DNA of 64,000 bases. It comes from Pirellula sp. (GTDB lineage: Bacteria; Planctomycetota; Planctomycetia; Pirellulales; Lacipirellulaceae). The notes beneath the pieces are model-generated. The model was not told where the DNA came from. It searched no databases and saw nothing but the letters and a program-made list of their open reading frames with translations. The stretch lies in the NCBI GenBank assembly GCA_013822725.1, contig PNKX01000024.1, positions 1 through 64,000 of the forward strand. The letters run 5' to 3'. Made by a program: the position numbers and the translations under genes. Of the stretch, positions 17,299 through 27,176 are shown piece after piece. How positions within the stretch are numbered: position 1 is the first letter of the stretch; each line of letters begins with the position of its first letter.

Positions 17299-18251
17299 GC
17301 GCTGCCTCTTTGCCGCTGGCCTCTCCTTCGTGCAGCGACGGACGCTGAAATTCCTACAGCTGCAAAATATGCAGCGGCGCTTGGTTCCGGGACGATCGTG
17401 GTCACTGAACTGAGGATCAGCGGCGGCACTGGGCCGAAAGCAGCGCTCCAAGCCGCAAGGTCTTCGGCGTCGACCAACCCGTCGCCGTTGGCGTCCCCTT
17501 GTTCAAGTTGTGCGCCGCCACTGATTCCGAAGCCGCGTTGCCAAGCAAGAAAGTCGCCGCCTTCGACGACGCCGTCGCCGTTGAAGTCGGCGTTGTCGCC
17601 GCTCGCCGGCAGTTCGGCCGCGACCGGATTCTGGGCGAACGGCGTTGCTGAGAACGACTCGGTGTAAACCCAACTATCCCAATCGCCATCGCTCAGCGTG
17701 CGGCCTGTCATGCCTGTTTGCGAGGCTTTCCAACTGCCGCCGCCGTACGGATTGCCAACCGACAGGCCGTAGTGCCAGTAGCCGAGGAACCATCCTTCGC
17801 GATAGAGGTCGTCGGCATCGAGAGCCACTGCTAGATCCGCAGGGCCCGCGGATGCTGCGAAACCGAGCTCATCGAAGACGGTGTCGTCATCGAGCGCGAA
17901 CTCACCGTCGCCGTCGTCGTAGCCCAGGCCGTAGATCGCGCTGCCGAGAGCGCCATGTCCCTCCGACTTGGCGAACAGCCGCGGATCGGCCGTGACGATG
18001 GCGTTGAGCATCGTCTGCCCGGTCGCCACTCCGTCCCAGCGGAAGCCCCAGACGAGCGCTGGTTCGTCGGTTGAGTCTTTGAACCAGTCGATCGCCACGG
18101 CGGCTTGGTTGCTGCCGGAACCGACCCAGAATTCGATGTCATCGAATGAATCGACAGGCCCCGCGGCGGCACAATTGGCCAGCAACAGGACGGCGACGGC
18201 AGTCGTGGCGAAGTTTGCGATGCAAGCCATTAGTTGGCGCTCGCTAATCAT
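17289..18251 (-). CDS. Exported protein with dockerin-like repeats and PEP-CTERM tail
   Basis: A secreted protein of about 320 residues. After a signal peptide (ATTAVAVLLLANCAAAG) comes an IEFWVGSGSNQAAVAIDWF domain of about 190 residues. Two dockerin-type calcium loops follow (DFNGDGVVEGGDFLAWQRGF and DANGDGLVDAEDLAAWSAAF), then VPEPSAAAYFAAVG with a basic end. Dockerin loops normally bind cohesins or calcium; no cohesin is visible here. The ATG at 18251 has a strong GGGAGGAG and overlaps the stop of the upstream DUF1559 gene (ATGATTAG), so coupling favours it. An in-frame CTAATG at 18230 matches the start context of the other PEP-CTERM genes. I suspect a cobamide- or metal-related surface role from the riboswitch context, which is inference. 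Confidence 0.82.
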   Translation of the reverse strand: MISERQLMACIANFATTAVAVLLLANCAAAGPVDSFDDIEFWVGSGSNQAAVAIDWFKDSTDEPALVWGFRWDGVATGQTMLNAIVTADPRLFAKSEGHGALGSAIYGLGYDDGDGEFALDDDTVFDELGFAASAGPADLAVALDADDLYREGWFLGYWHYGLSVGNPYGGGSWKASQTGMTGRTLSDGDWDSWVYTESFSATPFAQNPVAAELPASGDNADFNGDGVVEGGDFLAWQRGFGISGGAQLEQGDANGDGLVDAEDLAAWSAAFGPVPPLILSSVTTIVPEPSAAAYFAAVGISASVAARRRGQRQRGSAWK

Positions 18252-19149
18252 GATGCAGCTCCTCCCCCGCGCGAGTGAGAACCGCATTGAGTGCTCGCTG
18301 CTCCATCTGGTCGCTCAAAAAAACGACATGTCCATCGCAGAAGACGACCTGGGCGCCGCCTGGATGGGGACTGCCGATGCCAACGCTGCTGTTCACAGCT
18401 TTGTTAACGGGAGTTTCAACATCTTGGGCGAAGACGTTGTTGCCGTTCACCCATTTGCACTCCGTGGTCCGCCGATCGAGAAGTTCGGCGCTGGCTATGG
18501 TGTTCGACGTGCCGTCAAGAATTTCGCTGAAGGCGACTGGTTCGTCATAGACGAGCGCGCCCAGAGCAGCGTTTTTTAGCAACTGAATGTTCCAGTCTTC
18601 GCCTACATTGTCTTGCCCTTCGCCACCGACGCCGTAGACGCCGCCGTAGTCAGTGAAGGCCGCTGTTTTCCAAAGTTTGGAAACGCTCAATGCTTCTGGC
18701 TCCAACGTGCTAGGGCACATGAACACGTCAAGAACGACGGCGCCGGCGTCGATGTTGAGGCCTTCGTAAGAGGGGACCGTGAAATTGAGTCGTTTACGAA
18801 GCGGCGCTTGCTCAAGCCAGGGAAGTATCTGCGAGTTCCAGGAATGAAACCGCTTAGGGTTCTCAAGACAATCGACGCAACCGACAGGGAGCGTGCGATG
18901 CTCGCCTTCGAAGCCAATCAGCGCCAGCCCTTGCTGCCGCAAGTTGTTCGCACAGTGCGATCGCCGCGACGATTCACGCGCCGCTTGCACTGCCGGCAGC
19001 AGCAACGCGACGAGGGCGCCTATAATCGCGACCACGACGAGCAACTCGACGAGCGTGAAGCCGCTTCTCGCGCGAGGCACGTAGGAGAACGCAAGACAGC
19101 CCAGCGTAAGCCGGCGGCGATCTGCGGAGGGCAGGGGCGGGTAAAACAT
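18244..19149 (-). CDS. DUF1559 protein with prepilin-type N-terminus
   Basis: The 301-residue protein has a type IV prepilin/pseudopilin N-terminus (RSGFTLVELLVVVAIIGALVALLLPAV). A CANNLRQQGLALIGFEGEHRTLP segment and the DUF1559 end (SPHPGGAQVVFCDGHVVFL) follow. The family is greatly expanded in planctomycetes and is thought to form exported pseudopilin-like structures. The ATG at 19149 gives an N-terminal leader of about 28 residues before the FTLVELL site. This is the first gene after the cobalamin riboswitch, about 200 bases downstream, and it overlaps the next gene by 8 bases. So it heads a transcript expected to be repressed by B12. Confidence 0.9.
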   Translation of the reverse strand: MFYPPLPSADRRRLTLGCLAFSYVPRARSGFTLVELLVVVAIIGALVALLLPAVQAARESSRRSHCANNLRQQGLALIGFEGEHRTLPVGCVDCLENPKRFHSWNSQILPWLEQAPLRKRLNFTVPSYEGLNIDAGAVVLDVFMCPSTLEPEALSVSKLWKTAAFTDYGGVYGVGGEGQDNVGEDWNIQLLKNAALGALVYDEPVAFSEILDGTSNTIASAELLDRRTTECKWVNGNNVFAQDVETPVNKAVNSSVGIGSPHPGGAQVVFCDGHVVFLSDQMEQRALNAVLTRAGEELHHD

Positions 19150-19346
19150 CAGACGTACGTCCGAATCGCCGTCAACGGAGCCGCGTCCGCGCAATTTCGC
19201 CCGAAAACAGGGCAAAACAAAGCATTCAAGCGGAAAGCAGCCAACGCCCGCCGCGCACGAACGGATCGCGTGCGCACCAGTCGCCGTCAAAGGCCATTCA
19301 ACTCGCAATCCGCCCGTCCCTCGCAGGAGCGAACCGCACGACTAAT

Positions 19347-19590
19347 GCATTGGTAGGTCTTCTGACTCCCAGGCTTCGACGGAACGCGCCTTCTCGCCGC
19401 GTTAAACCTGAGCTTGGTCTGAACCTAACTCGGGTTCGGACTGGTCGCTTAAGCGACCAGTCCAGCGGCAATGGCTGAAGAAGTGTCCGTCGAATCGCGC
19501 CTGGTTACAGCGGCGGGGCCGTCCCGGAATCGCACCGGAGTTCCCTGTTGCGTCGGCCGAGCGACAAGTGCCACGGCCGACCACCAACGC
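19347..19590 (-). ncRNA. Cobalamin riboswitch
   Basis: Read on the minus strand, the conserved core is present: GGGAACTCCGGTGCGATTCC then GGGACGGCCCCGCCGCTGTAA, a GCCATTG...GAGAAGGC arm corresponding to the usual GCCACTG...GGGAAGGC, and the 3' CCTGGGAGTCAGAAGACC signature. The terminal helix P1 pairs GCGTTGGT (19583-19590) with ACCAATGC (19347-19354). A 26-bp perfect palindrome (19438-19463) is inserted in the peripheral arm between GCCATTG and GAGAAGGC. It should sense adenosylcobalamin or a related cobamide and control the DUF1559/PEP-CTERM operon starting at 19149. The sequence between (19150-19346) contains no gene and could hold the expression platform. Confidence 0.93.
19438..19463. repeat. 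26-bp perfect palindrome (GGACTGGTCGCTT half-site), copy 1
   Basis: The half-site GGACTGGTCGCTT is followed directly by its exact reverse complement. The same 26 bp recur at 63189-63214 and 63733-63758. This copy lies inside the cobalamin riboswitch. Confidence 0.95.
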
Positions 19591-19781
19591 ATGGTGAACC
19601 AAACTGAAGGGGCGAGTCTAACGCGCGTCGCGAGGGGTGTAAAGCATTTTCTGCAAGTGGAGTGAACCATGCGAGTTACATCGATTTAGCGGCGACGTCT
19701 CGCTTGGTGAACTATTCCCAGCAGGTTTGCTATCATCAACTCAGAAGCGCACTTTTACCTGAGAATAAGCAGGATTCCACG

Positions 19782-20255
19782 ATGCACGCCGTGCCCGATT
19801 TGCTTCGTCACGCTGTGGCCACGCTCGCCTATCGGGCCACGAAGCCGTTGCGAGATCCGCCGCCGGAGTTTGCCGAAACGCGGGCGAGTCCCACGGGGCG
19901 CACCGCCGTCGAGATTGTCGCTCACTTGGCGGACCTGATCGAGTGGGCCAATCGCGGCGTGGCGGGGCAGATGGAATGGCGGACTGAGAACTCGGGGTCG
20001 TTGGAAGCGGAAAGGGATCGTTTCTTTGCCGCGATTGCCAAGCTCGATCGCGCTCTCGCCGCTGGAGAAATCGCTTGCCCGCCCGATCGCTTGTTTCAGG
20101 GGCCGATCGCGGACGCGCTTACCCACGTCGGTCAATTGGCGATGCTCCGCCGCATCTCACATTCGCCCGTGCGAGGCGAGAATTACTACGTGGCCGACAT
20201 TCGCGTCGGGAACGTCGGCCTCGACCAGGCGCCTGGCAAGATCGAGTTTGATTGA
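19782..20255 (+). CDS. DinB-like helical-bundle protein
   Basis: The 157-residue protein starts MHAVPDLLRHAVATLAYRAT. Two histidines sit in contexts typical of the DinB/YfiT metal-binding four-helix bundle: EIVAHLADLIEWANRG near residue 50 and ALTHVGQLAMLRRI near 120. The closing YVADIRVGNVGLDQ is common in such proteins. These proteins are often thiol-dependent transferases or of unknown function. The ATG at 19782 fits the fold; the open frame further upstream enters the promoter side of the divergent riboswitch transcript. Assignment to the superfamily is moderate, and no substrate can be inferred. Confidence 0.72.
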   Translation: MHAVPDLLRHAVATLAYRATKPLRDPPPEFAETRASPTGRTAVEIVAHLADLIEWANRGVAGQMEWRTENSGSLEAERDRFFAAIAKLDRALAAGEIACPPDRLFQGPIADALTHVGQLAMLRRISHSPVRGENYYVADIRVGNVGLDQAPGKIEFD

Positions 20256-20307
20256 GAGAATTACAACCGCTACCATTGCTCGGTGTGAAGGTGGCGTCGT
20301 TACAACT

Positions 20308-21936
20308 TCATTGAGCTCCGTGTTGCTTAAGCAAGTCGACACTCTCCGTGTGACCTCGTCGCGTCGCCCACGCGAGCGGCGTTGCCCACGGAGGATCGTC
20401 CGGCAAGTTCGGTTTGGCTCCGCGCTGCAGGAGAAGAGCAACCATGGCCTGTTGCCCATACTTGGCAGCCCAGCCTAAGGGAGTCGAGCAGATGTCTTCA
20501 TCGCGTGCGTGGAGGTCGGCGCCATGATCGATGAATAGCGCCGCACTTTCGACGTTTCCTTTTCGTGCAAACTGATGAAGGGGCGTGATGAGGAGCCAAT
20601 CAGGTTGGCTGGCGTTCATGCCGTGCTCAAAAAGGAGCTCGTTGAGTTCCCGCGTCTTGGCGCCGACGGCCCAGCCGGGAAAGTTGAGACTCTTGGGGAG
20701 AGCAGGTTCGTAACGCAGCATGAGCCGCACGAACGCTTCCTGGCCTTCGCTGGCAGCATTAGCCAGGGCTTCCGGGTCGTTGGCGAGCGACGAATTGGCT
20801 TTGAACATGGCTGCTGCTGTTTTAACGTCGCCATAGTAACCGAGCAGGTGGACGGCCCGGGCGGCGCCGTAGGAGCAGAGGAGTTCGATCATCGGTTGAT
20901 CGTCGTTCATCACGGCTCGGCACAGCGCATCGGCGGAGCTTTCGACTTCGGGATTCGGATAGGCCCCGCGTTCGAGCAACAACTTGGCGACGGCGAGGTG
21001 CTTGTTCGCGACGGCGGAGTAGAGGGCGTGACCGTGGGGGGCGATCCCTTCCTCCGGCAGGTTCGGATCGGCTCCGCGCTCCAGCAGTAACTCGACAATT
21101 TCGAGATGCCCGTTGGCGGCGGCATTTTTTAGCGGGGTTCCTGAGCCGAGGTAATAGGTGACGTACTGCGAAGCGCGATTGGCCAGCGTAGGGTCTTCAT
21201 CGAGCAGTTCCCGCACGCGATCGACGTCGCCGATGTAGCACGCGGTGCAAATGTCGCAGGTGGCGCCTCGTTGCCGCAGATGCTCAAGCACCTGCATGGG
21301 GGTCGTTGGCCAGTCCTTCGGAACGTCGCGCCAGCCGCGAAAATGATAGTCGCCATTGACGAGTTGGATCGGATGCGCGCCGTCGAATCTCGTGGCGTTG
21401 ACGTCGGCGTCGCGCGCCAGCAACTCATCGATCACGTCGAGTTGACGAGTCATCGCCGCCCAATGAATCGGCTGATTGGTACGCTCGTCGCCAGCGTGGA
21501 GCAGTTCGTGCGACGCGTCGATCAAGCGGCGCATTTCGTCGAGATCGTGCGCGCGGATGGCCGCGGCGACCGCTTCGCCTTTGGTTGAGGCGCCTTGAGT
21601 GGCGGCAAACTCTGCTTCCAGCAGGCTGACTAGTTCCGCATAGCCGCGGTCCCGGCAGATTTCGAGCAGGCTGTCGTTCACGGCAAGACTGAGAGGATCG
21701 GAGCCGCGCGGCAGCAGGTAGGCGACGACGTCGATCTGATTTTCGCGCACCGCGAAGTAAAGCGGCGTTCGATAGGCGTAGTGGCCGCGCACGATCGATG
21801 GATCGTTCTCCACTAGCCGTTCAACGGTCGGTAGGTCGCCGACGATGCATGCACAGAACATCTCCCATAGTTCCGTGCCCTTGCCGGTGGACCATTGGAG
21901 CGGTTCGTTCTTCTTCAATGCGTCTGGTTGGATCAT
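20308..21936 (-). CDS. Ankyrin-repeat protein
   Basis: The 542-residue protein is built largely of ankyrin repeats, for example TPLYFAVRENQIDVVAYLL, QPIHWAAMTRQLDVIDELL, TPLKNAAANGHLEIVELLLERGADPNLP, LYSAVANKHLAVAKLLLERGA, TPLHQFARKGNVESAALFIDHGA and TPLGWAAKYGQQAMVALLLQRGA. It has no signal peptide or membrane segment, so it is probably a cytoplasmic scaffold for protein contacts. Irregular stretches (DGAHPIQLVNGDYHFRGWRD) interrupt the array. It sits alone between a DinB-like and a DUF202 gene, so context gives no partner. The start at 21936 is an ATG; the 3' end is clear of repeats. Confidence 0.9.
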   Translation of the reverse strand: MIQPDALKKNEPLQWSTGKGTELWEMFCACIVGDLPTVERLVENDPSIVRGHYAYRTPLYFAVRENQIDVVAYLLPRGSDPLSLAVNDSLLEICRDRGYAELVSLLEAEFAATQGASTKGEAVAAAIRAHDLDEMRRLIDASHELLHAGDERTNQPIHWAAMTRQLDVIDELLARDADVNATRFDGAHPIQLVNGDYHFRGWRDVPKDWPTTPMQVLEHLRQRGATCDICTACYIGDVDRVRELLDEDPTLANRASQYVTYYLGSGTPLKNAAANGHLEIVELLLERGADPNLPEEGIAPHGHALYSAVANKHLAVAKLLLERGAYPNPEVESSADALCRAVMNDDQPMIELLCSYGAARAVHLLGYYGDVKTAAAMFKANSSLANDPEALANAASEGQEAFVRLMLRYEPALPKSLNFPGWAVGAKTRELNELLFEHGMNASQPDWLLITPLHQFARKGNVESAALFIDHGADLHARDEDICSTPLGWAAKYGQQAMVALLLQRGAKPNLPDDPPWATPLAWATRRGHTESVDLLKQHGAQ

Positions 21937-21944
21937 TCGACGCT

Positions 21945-21990
21945 AGATCCTTCGCTTCGCTCAGGATGACGCAAAACGACACATCGAAAT
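21945..21990. repeat. Short dispersed repeat of the CTTCGCTTCGCTCAGGATGAC type
   Basis: ATCCTTCGCTTCGCTCAGGATGACG is a short near-palindromic element just upstream of the ankyrin gene start. I recall it as a widespread intergenic sequence (spuriously translated RSFASLRMT). Not verified. Confidence 0.5.
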
Positions 21991-22049
21991 TCTAGCGGCG
22001 CACGGCAAATCTCGCACGCAAAGATCGATTTAACTAAGAATCGGCGCAG

Positions 22050-22424
22050 TTATAGAGCGCCGGCGCCCTGCAGCAGGTAGAGAGCCAGCGCCAGTCCGAT
22101 CATCGCAATGATCGCTGCAAAGGTGGCGGACCAGCGCATCGCGCTGGGGCGAGGGAGGCCAGCCGCCTTCAGGCCGCGGCTGAATTGCAAGTGCTGCCAC
22201 GCCGCCAAGCCGATCGACGCCGATCCCAGCAGAACGAGGCCGACGCCAATCCAGGTTGAGCCAGCGTGAGGCGCGGCGTTGGGGACGTCGCGCATCAATC
22301 GCAGGAAGAGTCCAAAGCGTGAGACGACGAACCCCAGACCAATGACCGCCAAACCGGTGCGGATCCACGCCAGGAGCGTCCGCTCGGCGGCAAAGTAGAC
22401 TCGCGGGTCGTCGCCTTCGGCCAT
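22050..22424 (-). CDS. DUF202 (YidH-like) inner-membrane protein
   Basis: The 124-residue protein opens DDPRVYFAAERTLLAWIRTGLAVIGLGFVV, the DUF202 signature (AxERTxLAWxRT) followed by the first membrane helix. Two more hydrophobic helices follow (WIGVGLVLLGSASIGLAAW and FAAIIAMIGLALALYLL). The family is small, three-helix and of unknown function in the inner membrane. The ATG at 22424 (MAEGDDPRVYF) matches the usual N-terminal length; a TTG five codons earlier is possible. A palindromic repeat lies directly upstream. Confidence 0.88.
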   Translation of the reverse strand: MAEGDDPRVYFAAERTLLAWIRTGLAVIGLGFVVSRFGLFLRLMRDVPNAAPHAGSTWIGVGLVLLGSASIGLAAWQHLQFSRGLKAAGLPRPSAMRWSATFAAIIAMIGLALALYLLQGAGAL

Positions 22425-22443
22425 GTGATACTCGTTCAAACGG

Positions 22444-22530
22444 AAAGAACCGCGGATTTCACTGATGACGCGGATTGAGCATACTCATTCTCAATCCGTG
22501 AAATCGGCGAAATCCGCGGTCGGATTCAGT
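22444..22530. repeat. Palindromic repeat AACCGCGGATTTCACTGATG type
   Basis: AACCGCGGATTTCACTGATGACGCGGATTGAG at the left is mirrored by CTCAATCCGTGAAATCGG and CGAAATCCGCGGT at the right. It belongs to the GCGGATGAACGC module group. Confidence 0.85.
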
Positions 22531-22557
22531 CGGCTATCTAAACTCAGTTCGCTCCAT

Positions 22558-24018
22558 CTAGAAGTCCAGCTGCGCCCGCGTGCCGAAGATGTCGGCGTCG
22601 GTGTCGTTCCCCACTGGGCGATCTAACATCGGGTGAATGTAGTTGAACTCGAACCGCGTGAACCTGTTGAGATACCAGTTCAAGCCGAACGTCAGATCTT
22701 GCAGGTAGCCGCCTTGCACATTCTGGTTGTTGCAGTCGAGCGCCGAGTAACGGCCGGCCACTTCCCACGCTCCCCAGTTGCCTTTGCCGAAGTTGACGTC
22801 AGGCGTCACGCGAGTGAATGCAGCCGTTTTCTTATCATAAAGGCGACGTTCGCCGGTGAGCACGTAACCGAGTTGGGCGTAGCCGGCGGGAAAGTTCAGT
22901 TGCGTATCGGCGGGACGGTCGAGCATGGCGTACATGTATTCCGACTGGAAAACCATCGAACCGAAGCCCGCCGCGAATTCGCCGCCGACGACCTGGTAGC
23001 TGTCGGTCGGCAGGAACCCGGTGTTCACGAAGAACGGAATCGGGAAGTCGGTGGTGTTGTTCGCGTCGAGCTGCGTGAAGCCGACTTCAGGAGTCGACCG
23101 AATCCGCAGCGTGTTGCCGGCTGGTTCGTTGTAGGTGTAGCTGCCGCCGATGTGGACGATGTTGTGGCACCCGTCGTCGTAGAGCAGCATCGTTTCGCGG
23201 GTCGACGTGCCGTAGCCATTGTCGCCGGCGACATTGCCGTACTGGTCGGTCGGAAAGCGATAGCCCGACCAGGCCCAAGTCGCCTGCTCGTCGAAGGCCG
23301 TATTAAAGAACCCGACGCCGACTTGGCGAAACGGCACCAGCGCGAAGGCGAGCGAGCGTTCCATGAACATCAATTCGCGGAAGCTGGTCGCCGGTTCCAT
23401 GCTGAACGGCTGCTTCCACTGGCCGACCTTGAAGTGGCCGACGGTCGGCAGGTCGAAGACGTCGACCCACACGTCGGTGAAGTTGGGTCGCCCGGGGAAC
23501 GCGAAGTCGTACTCCATGCGATACCGGACGTTCTCGGCCAGGAAGCCGTTGGCGCCGAGACGTGCGCGGCGGAACCCGGCGACGTCGCGAGCGTCGCCGA
23601 CGACGGCTTGGTTAGCGGCGTCTTGGTCGAACCAGATGCCGTCGATCTGCGCGGCGCCCGAGACGATGATCAGCGGATACTTCGGCTTCTCCGCCGCCGC
23701 TGCCGCCCCGGCCATGCCCGGCGCGCAAGTGGGACAGTCGCCAAACTGGATGAAGTTTGCAATGGGGACGACTCCCCCGTCGAGCTTGATTCCAGTCGAG
23801 GCGAGGTCGTTCGTCGCCGGTTCCTGGAGCGCCTCTTTCTCGCCGACGAGGGACGTCAGCGGCGTGGTTTCAATGAACGTCAGTTCCGTCTCGCTGCCAA
23901 TGGGCGGCAATGAACTGAGCGATTGTTCCATGGTCTGAGCGACGACATTCGCTTGCAATGCAAGCATCATCAACGTCGAGGCGCAGTGGGGCAAAAAACC
24001 CCAGGCGGGACGCTTCAT
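22558..24018 (-). CDS. Outer-membrane porin, phosphate-selective porin O/P-like
   Basis: The 486-residue exported protein has a signal peptide after MKRPAWGFLPHCAST (then MMLALQANVVAQ). After a low-complexity spacer comes a beta-barrel of the OprO/OprP (Pfam Porin_O_P) type: ARLGANGFLAENVRYRMEYDF, VWVDVFDLPTVGHFKVGQWKQPFSME and FMERSLAFALVPFRQVGVG. The end is strand-rich and finishes in an aromatic residue (QLDF), the usual outer-membrane insertion signal. It may transport phosphate or other anions. The start at 24018 is preferred over a TTG seven codons upstream. CPTC in the spacer is unusual. Upstream, 24019-24322 is a promoter region without a gene. Confidence 0.9.
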   Translation of the reverse strand: MKRPAWGFLPHCASTLMMLALQANVVAQTMEQSLSSLPPIGSETELTFIETTPLTSLVGEKEALQEPATNDLASTGIKLDGGVVPIANFIQFGDCPTCAPGMAGAAAAAEKPKYPLIIVSGAAQIDGIWFDQDAANQAVVGDARDVAGFRRARLGANGFLAENVRYRMEYDFAFPGRPNFTDVWVDVFDLPTVGHFKVGQWKQPFSMEPATSFRELMFMERSLAFALVPFRQVGVGFFNTAFDEQATWAWSGYRFPTDQYGNVAGDNGYGTSTRETMLLYDDGCHNIVHIGGSYTYNEPAGNTLRIRSTPEVGFTQLDANNTTDFPIPFFVNTGFLPTDSYQVVGGEFAAGFGSMVFQSEYMYAMLDRPADTQLNFPAGYAQLGYVLTGERRLYDKKTAAFTRVTPDVNFGKGNWGAWEVAGRYSALDCNNQNVQGGYLQDLTFGLNWYLNRFTRFEFNYIHPMLDRPVGNDTDADIFGTRAQLDF

Positions 24019-24287
24019 TCCTCGATTCCCTTCGAGCAACGTGCGGCGGGGCGGGCGGGTAGGCGGGGGTGAACGCCTAAATCATCGTCGGCGCGGAGCG
24101 ACGGAGGTTAAGTGATCTGCGAAGCTTTGCGTTTCGTAGGAGAAACAGCGATCGATTGCATCGGGGCGGATTTGTGCATTCGCTTGCTAGCACCAATTGT
24201 GCGATTGAAGTTCAGCTTTTGAATAGCCAATTAACGGGGGCATGACGCATTTCGTGCGGGCGACTCATCAAGGGCGATTCAAAAAGC

Positions 24288-24402
24288 CGCGACCGGCGGT
24301 CGCGGTTCACACGCAGAAAACGAAAAAGCCTCGGAGCACTTGTGGGCGCTCCGAGGCTTTGAGGTTGTCGTGACGACTGCGCGACCAGCGGTCGCGGCTT
24401 TA
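24288..24402. repeat. Pair of CGCGACC..GGTCGCG hairpins around the rpoD terminator
   Basis: CCGCGACCGGCGGTCGCGG (about 24288-24308) and GCGACCAGCGGTCGC (about 24382-24398) are short perfect hairpins. They flank the sigma-factor terminator on both sides. Confidence 0.75.
24323..24360 (-). terminator. Rho-independent terminator of the principal sigma factor gene
   Basis: AAAGCCTCGGAGC pairs perfectly over 13 bp with GCTCCGAGGCTTT across a 10-base loop. On the minus strand a run of T residues follows. It lies about 55 bases after the rpoD stop. Confidence 0.9.
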
Positions 24403-24413
24403 TACCGCGTTGG

Positions 24414-25976
<1,563 letters not shown>

Positions 25977-27093
25977 GTTCAACACTCCTCAGCAAGCGTG
26001 GACCTTAGGGCTCCCCAACACGGCGCGGAACTGACGCTGAACCGCTGCGAGCGAGTCGAAGACGAGATCGCCTGAGCTGCCGGCGCGGGCGTGCTCCAAG
26101 ACATCATCACGTCAGCAAGACATTGCTCAAACTTAGTGCGGTTCACAGATCGCCGCCAAGCACGGCGAATCGTCGCGTCTACGCGCCGGATGTTCCCCCA
26201 AAAGTTTGCGACAGAGACAACTAATCTTAACACCGATCGATCGTGAGTAATTGCCCGATCGACATTTGGTAAGAGATTACAACTGCGGAGAGATCGCCGG
26301 ACCGCGTTAGCTCTTTGCCGACGCATATGCCCTCCGCAACTGTCAGACTCTTCCAACTGCAGCGGCGACGACGCTCCAACGATGGAACAGCGCAAACCGC
26401 CGCAACCCATGAACGACCAAGCCACTAGCCCGCCCAGACGAACCTACGGCGAACGACGCAAAGTCGTTCAACGAAAATTCTTTCGGGCGGCAGTGTGTAA
26501 CAAATACAGCCCGCGAACCAAAAAATGACGCACCGCCAGCCGCCCCATCGAGCGACGGGATCAAATCCCGACGCCGCCGGAGCGACTGTGAACAAAGATT
26601 CGCTGCCCGTACCCAAGTAACGCGATCAATGGCATGCCTGATAGGCGTGGTCGCCGTCGGATCGAGCTCGGTTACGGACGTGTGGGGGGCACGTCAGAAA
26701 TTCAGAACCGAAGCGTCGCCGGGCTGTACCGCGGATTGGCTCTCGTGCGTCTGGCTTGATCTGCGTGAAGGTGGGGAGGGAACCTGGCCGATTCCAGCCT
26801 TATAATTTTACCCACGGTAGAATCGGAGTCTAGCAAAAAACCGGAAATACCGGCTCGACCCCTGCCAGATCCTTGCATCGCTATTCGAGCCTGGAAAACC
26901 GCTGCAAAATCAGGCGCTAGACGGGCCAGACGGCTGGCTTCGGAAGGCAACCTTGCGGTTTTTCACCCTGCTGTTGCGGCGGAAGGTACGTTCGGCCTGA
27001 GCGACCTGCCGGTTGCTTGCCGGCTTCGTGGCGGCCGTTGGCAGGTCCAGCAAAGTGGACACCTGTGTTGTCCACATTTCGAGAAGGCGTCGA
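25977..27093. other. Gene-free stretch upstream of the sigma factor gene
   Basis: About 1.1 kb with no open frame I can support on either strand; the small frames here lack recognisable domains and show no clear start signals. A TATAAT-like hexamer occurs near 26800 and a GTGGACA/TGTCCAC hairpin near 27055-27076. The rpoD promoter should lie within the right part of this stretch. A small RNA cannot be excluded. Confidence 0.5.
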
Positions 27094-27148
27094 CTAGCCG
27101 GAGGGCCACGCCCTCCGGGGGCCCCGGAGGGCGTGGCCCTCCGGCTAG
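27094..27148. repeat. 55-bp perfect palindrome (27-bp arms, one-base loop)
   Basis: CTAGCCGGAGGGCCACG begins an arm of 27 bp that is repeated exactly in inverse after a single G at 27121. It lies just past the 3' end of the Cys-rich protein gene and could act as a terminator or RNA-end stabiliser. Confidence 0.95.
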
Positions 27149-27176
27149 GGGCTGATTGTCCCCGGCTCCACGGCGG

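Noticed and set aside
15030..19149. A classical BtuB/BtuFCD B12 import operon
   Set aside because: No TonB receptor, binding protein or ABC transporter gene is visible near the riboswitch.
22633..23913. Open frame of about 426 codons on the + strand over the porin gene
   Set aside because: Antisense of a well supported beta-barrel gene.
26343..26950. Small open frames upstream of rpoD
   Set aside because: No ribosome site, no recognisable domain, amino acid use unlike genes of this genome; kept only as a gene-free stretch.
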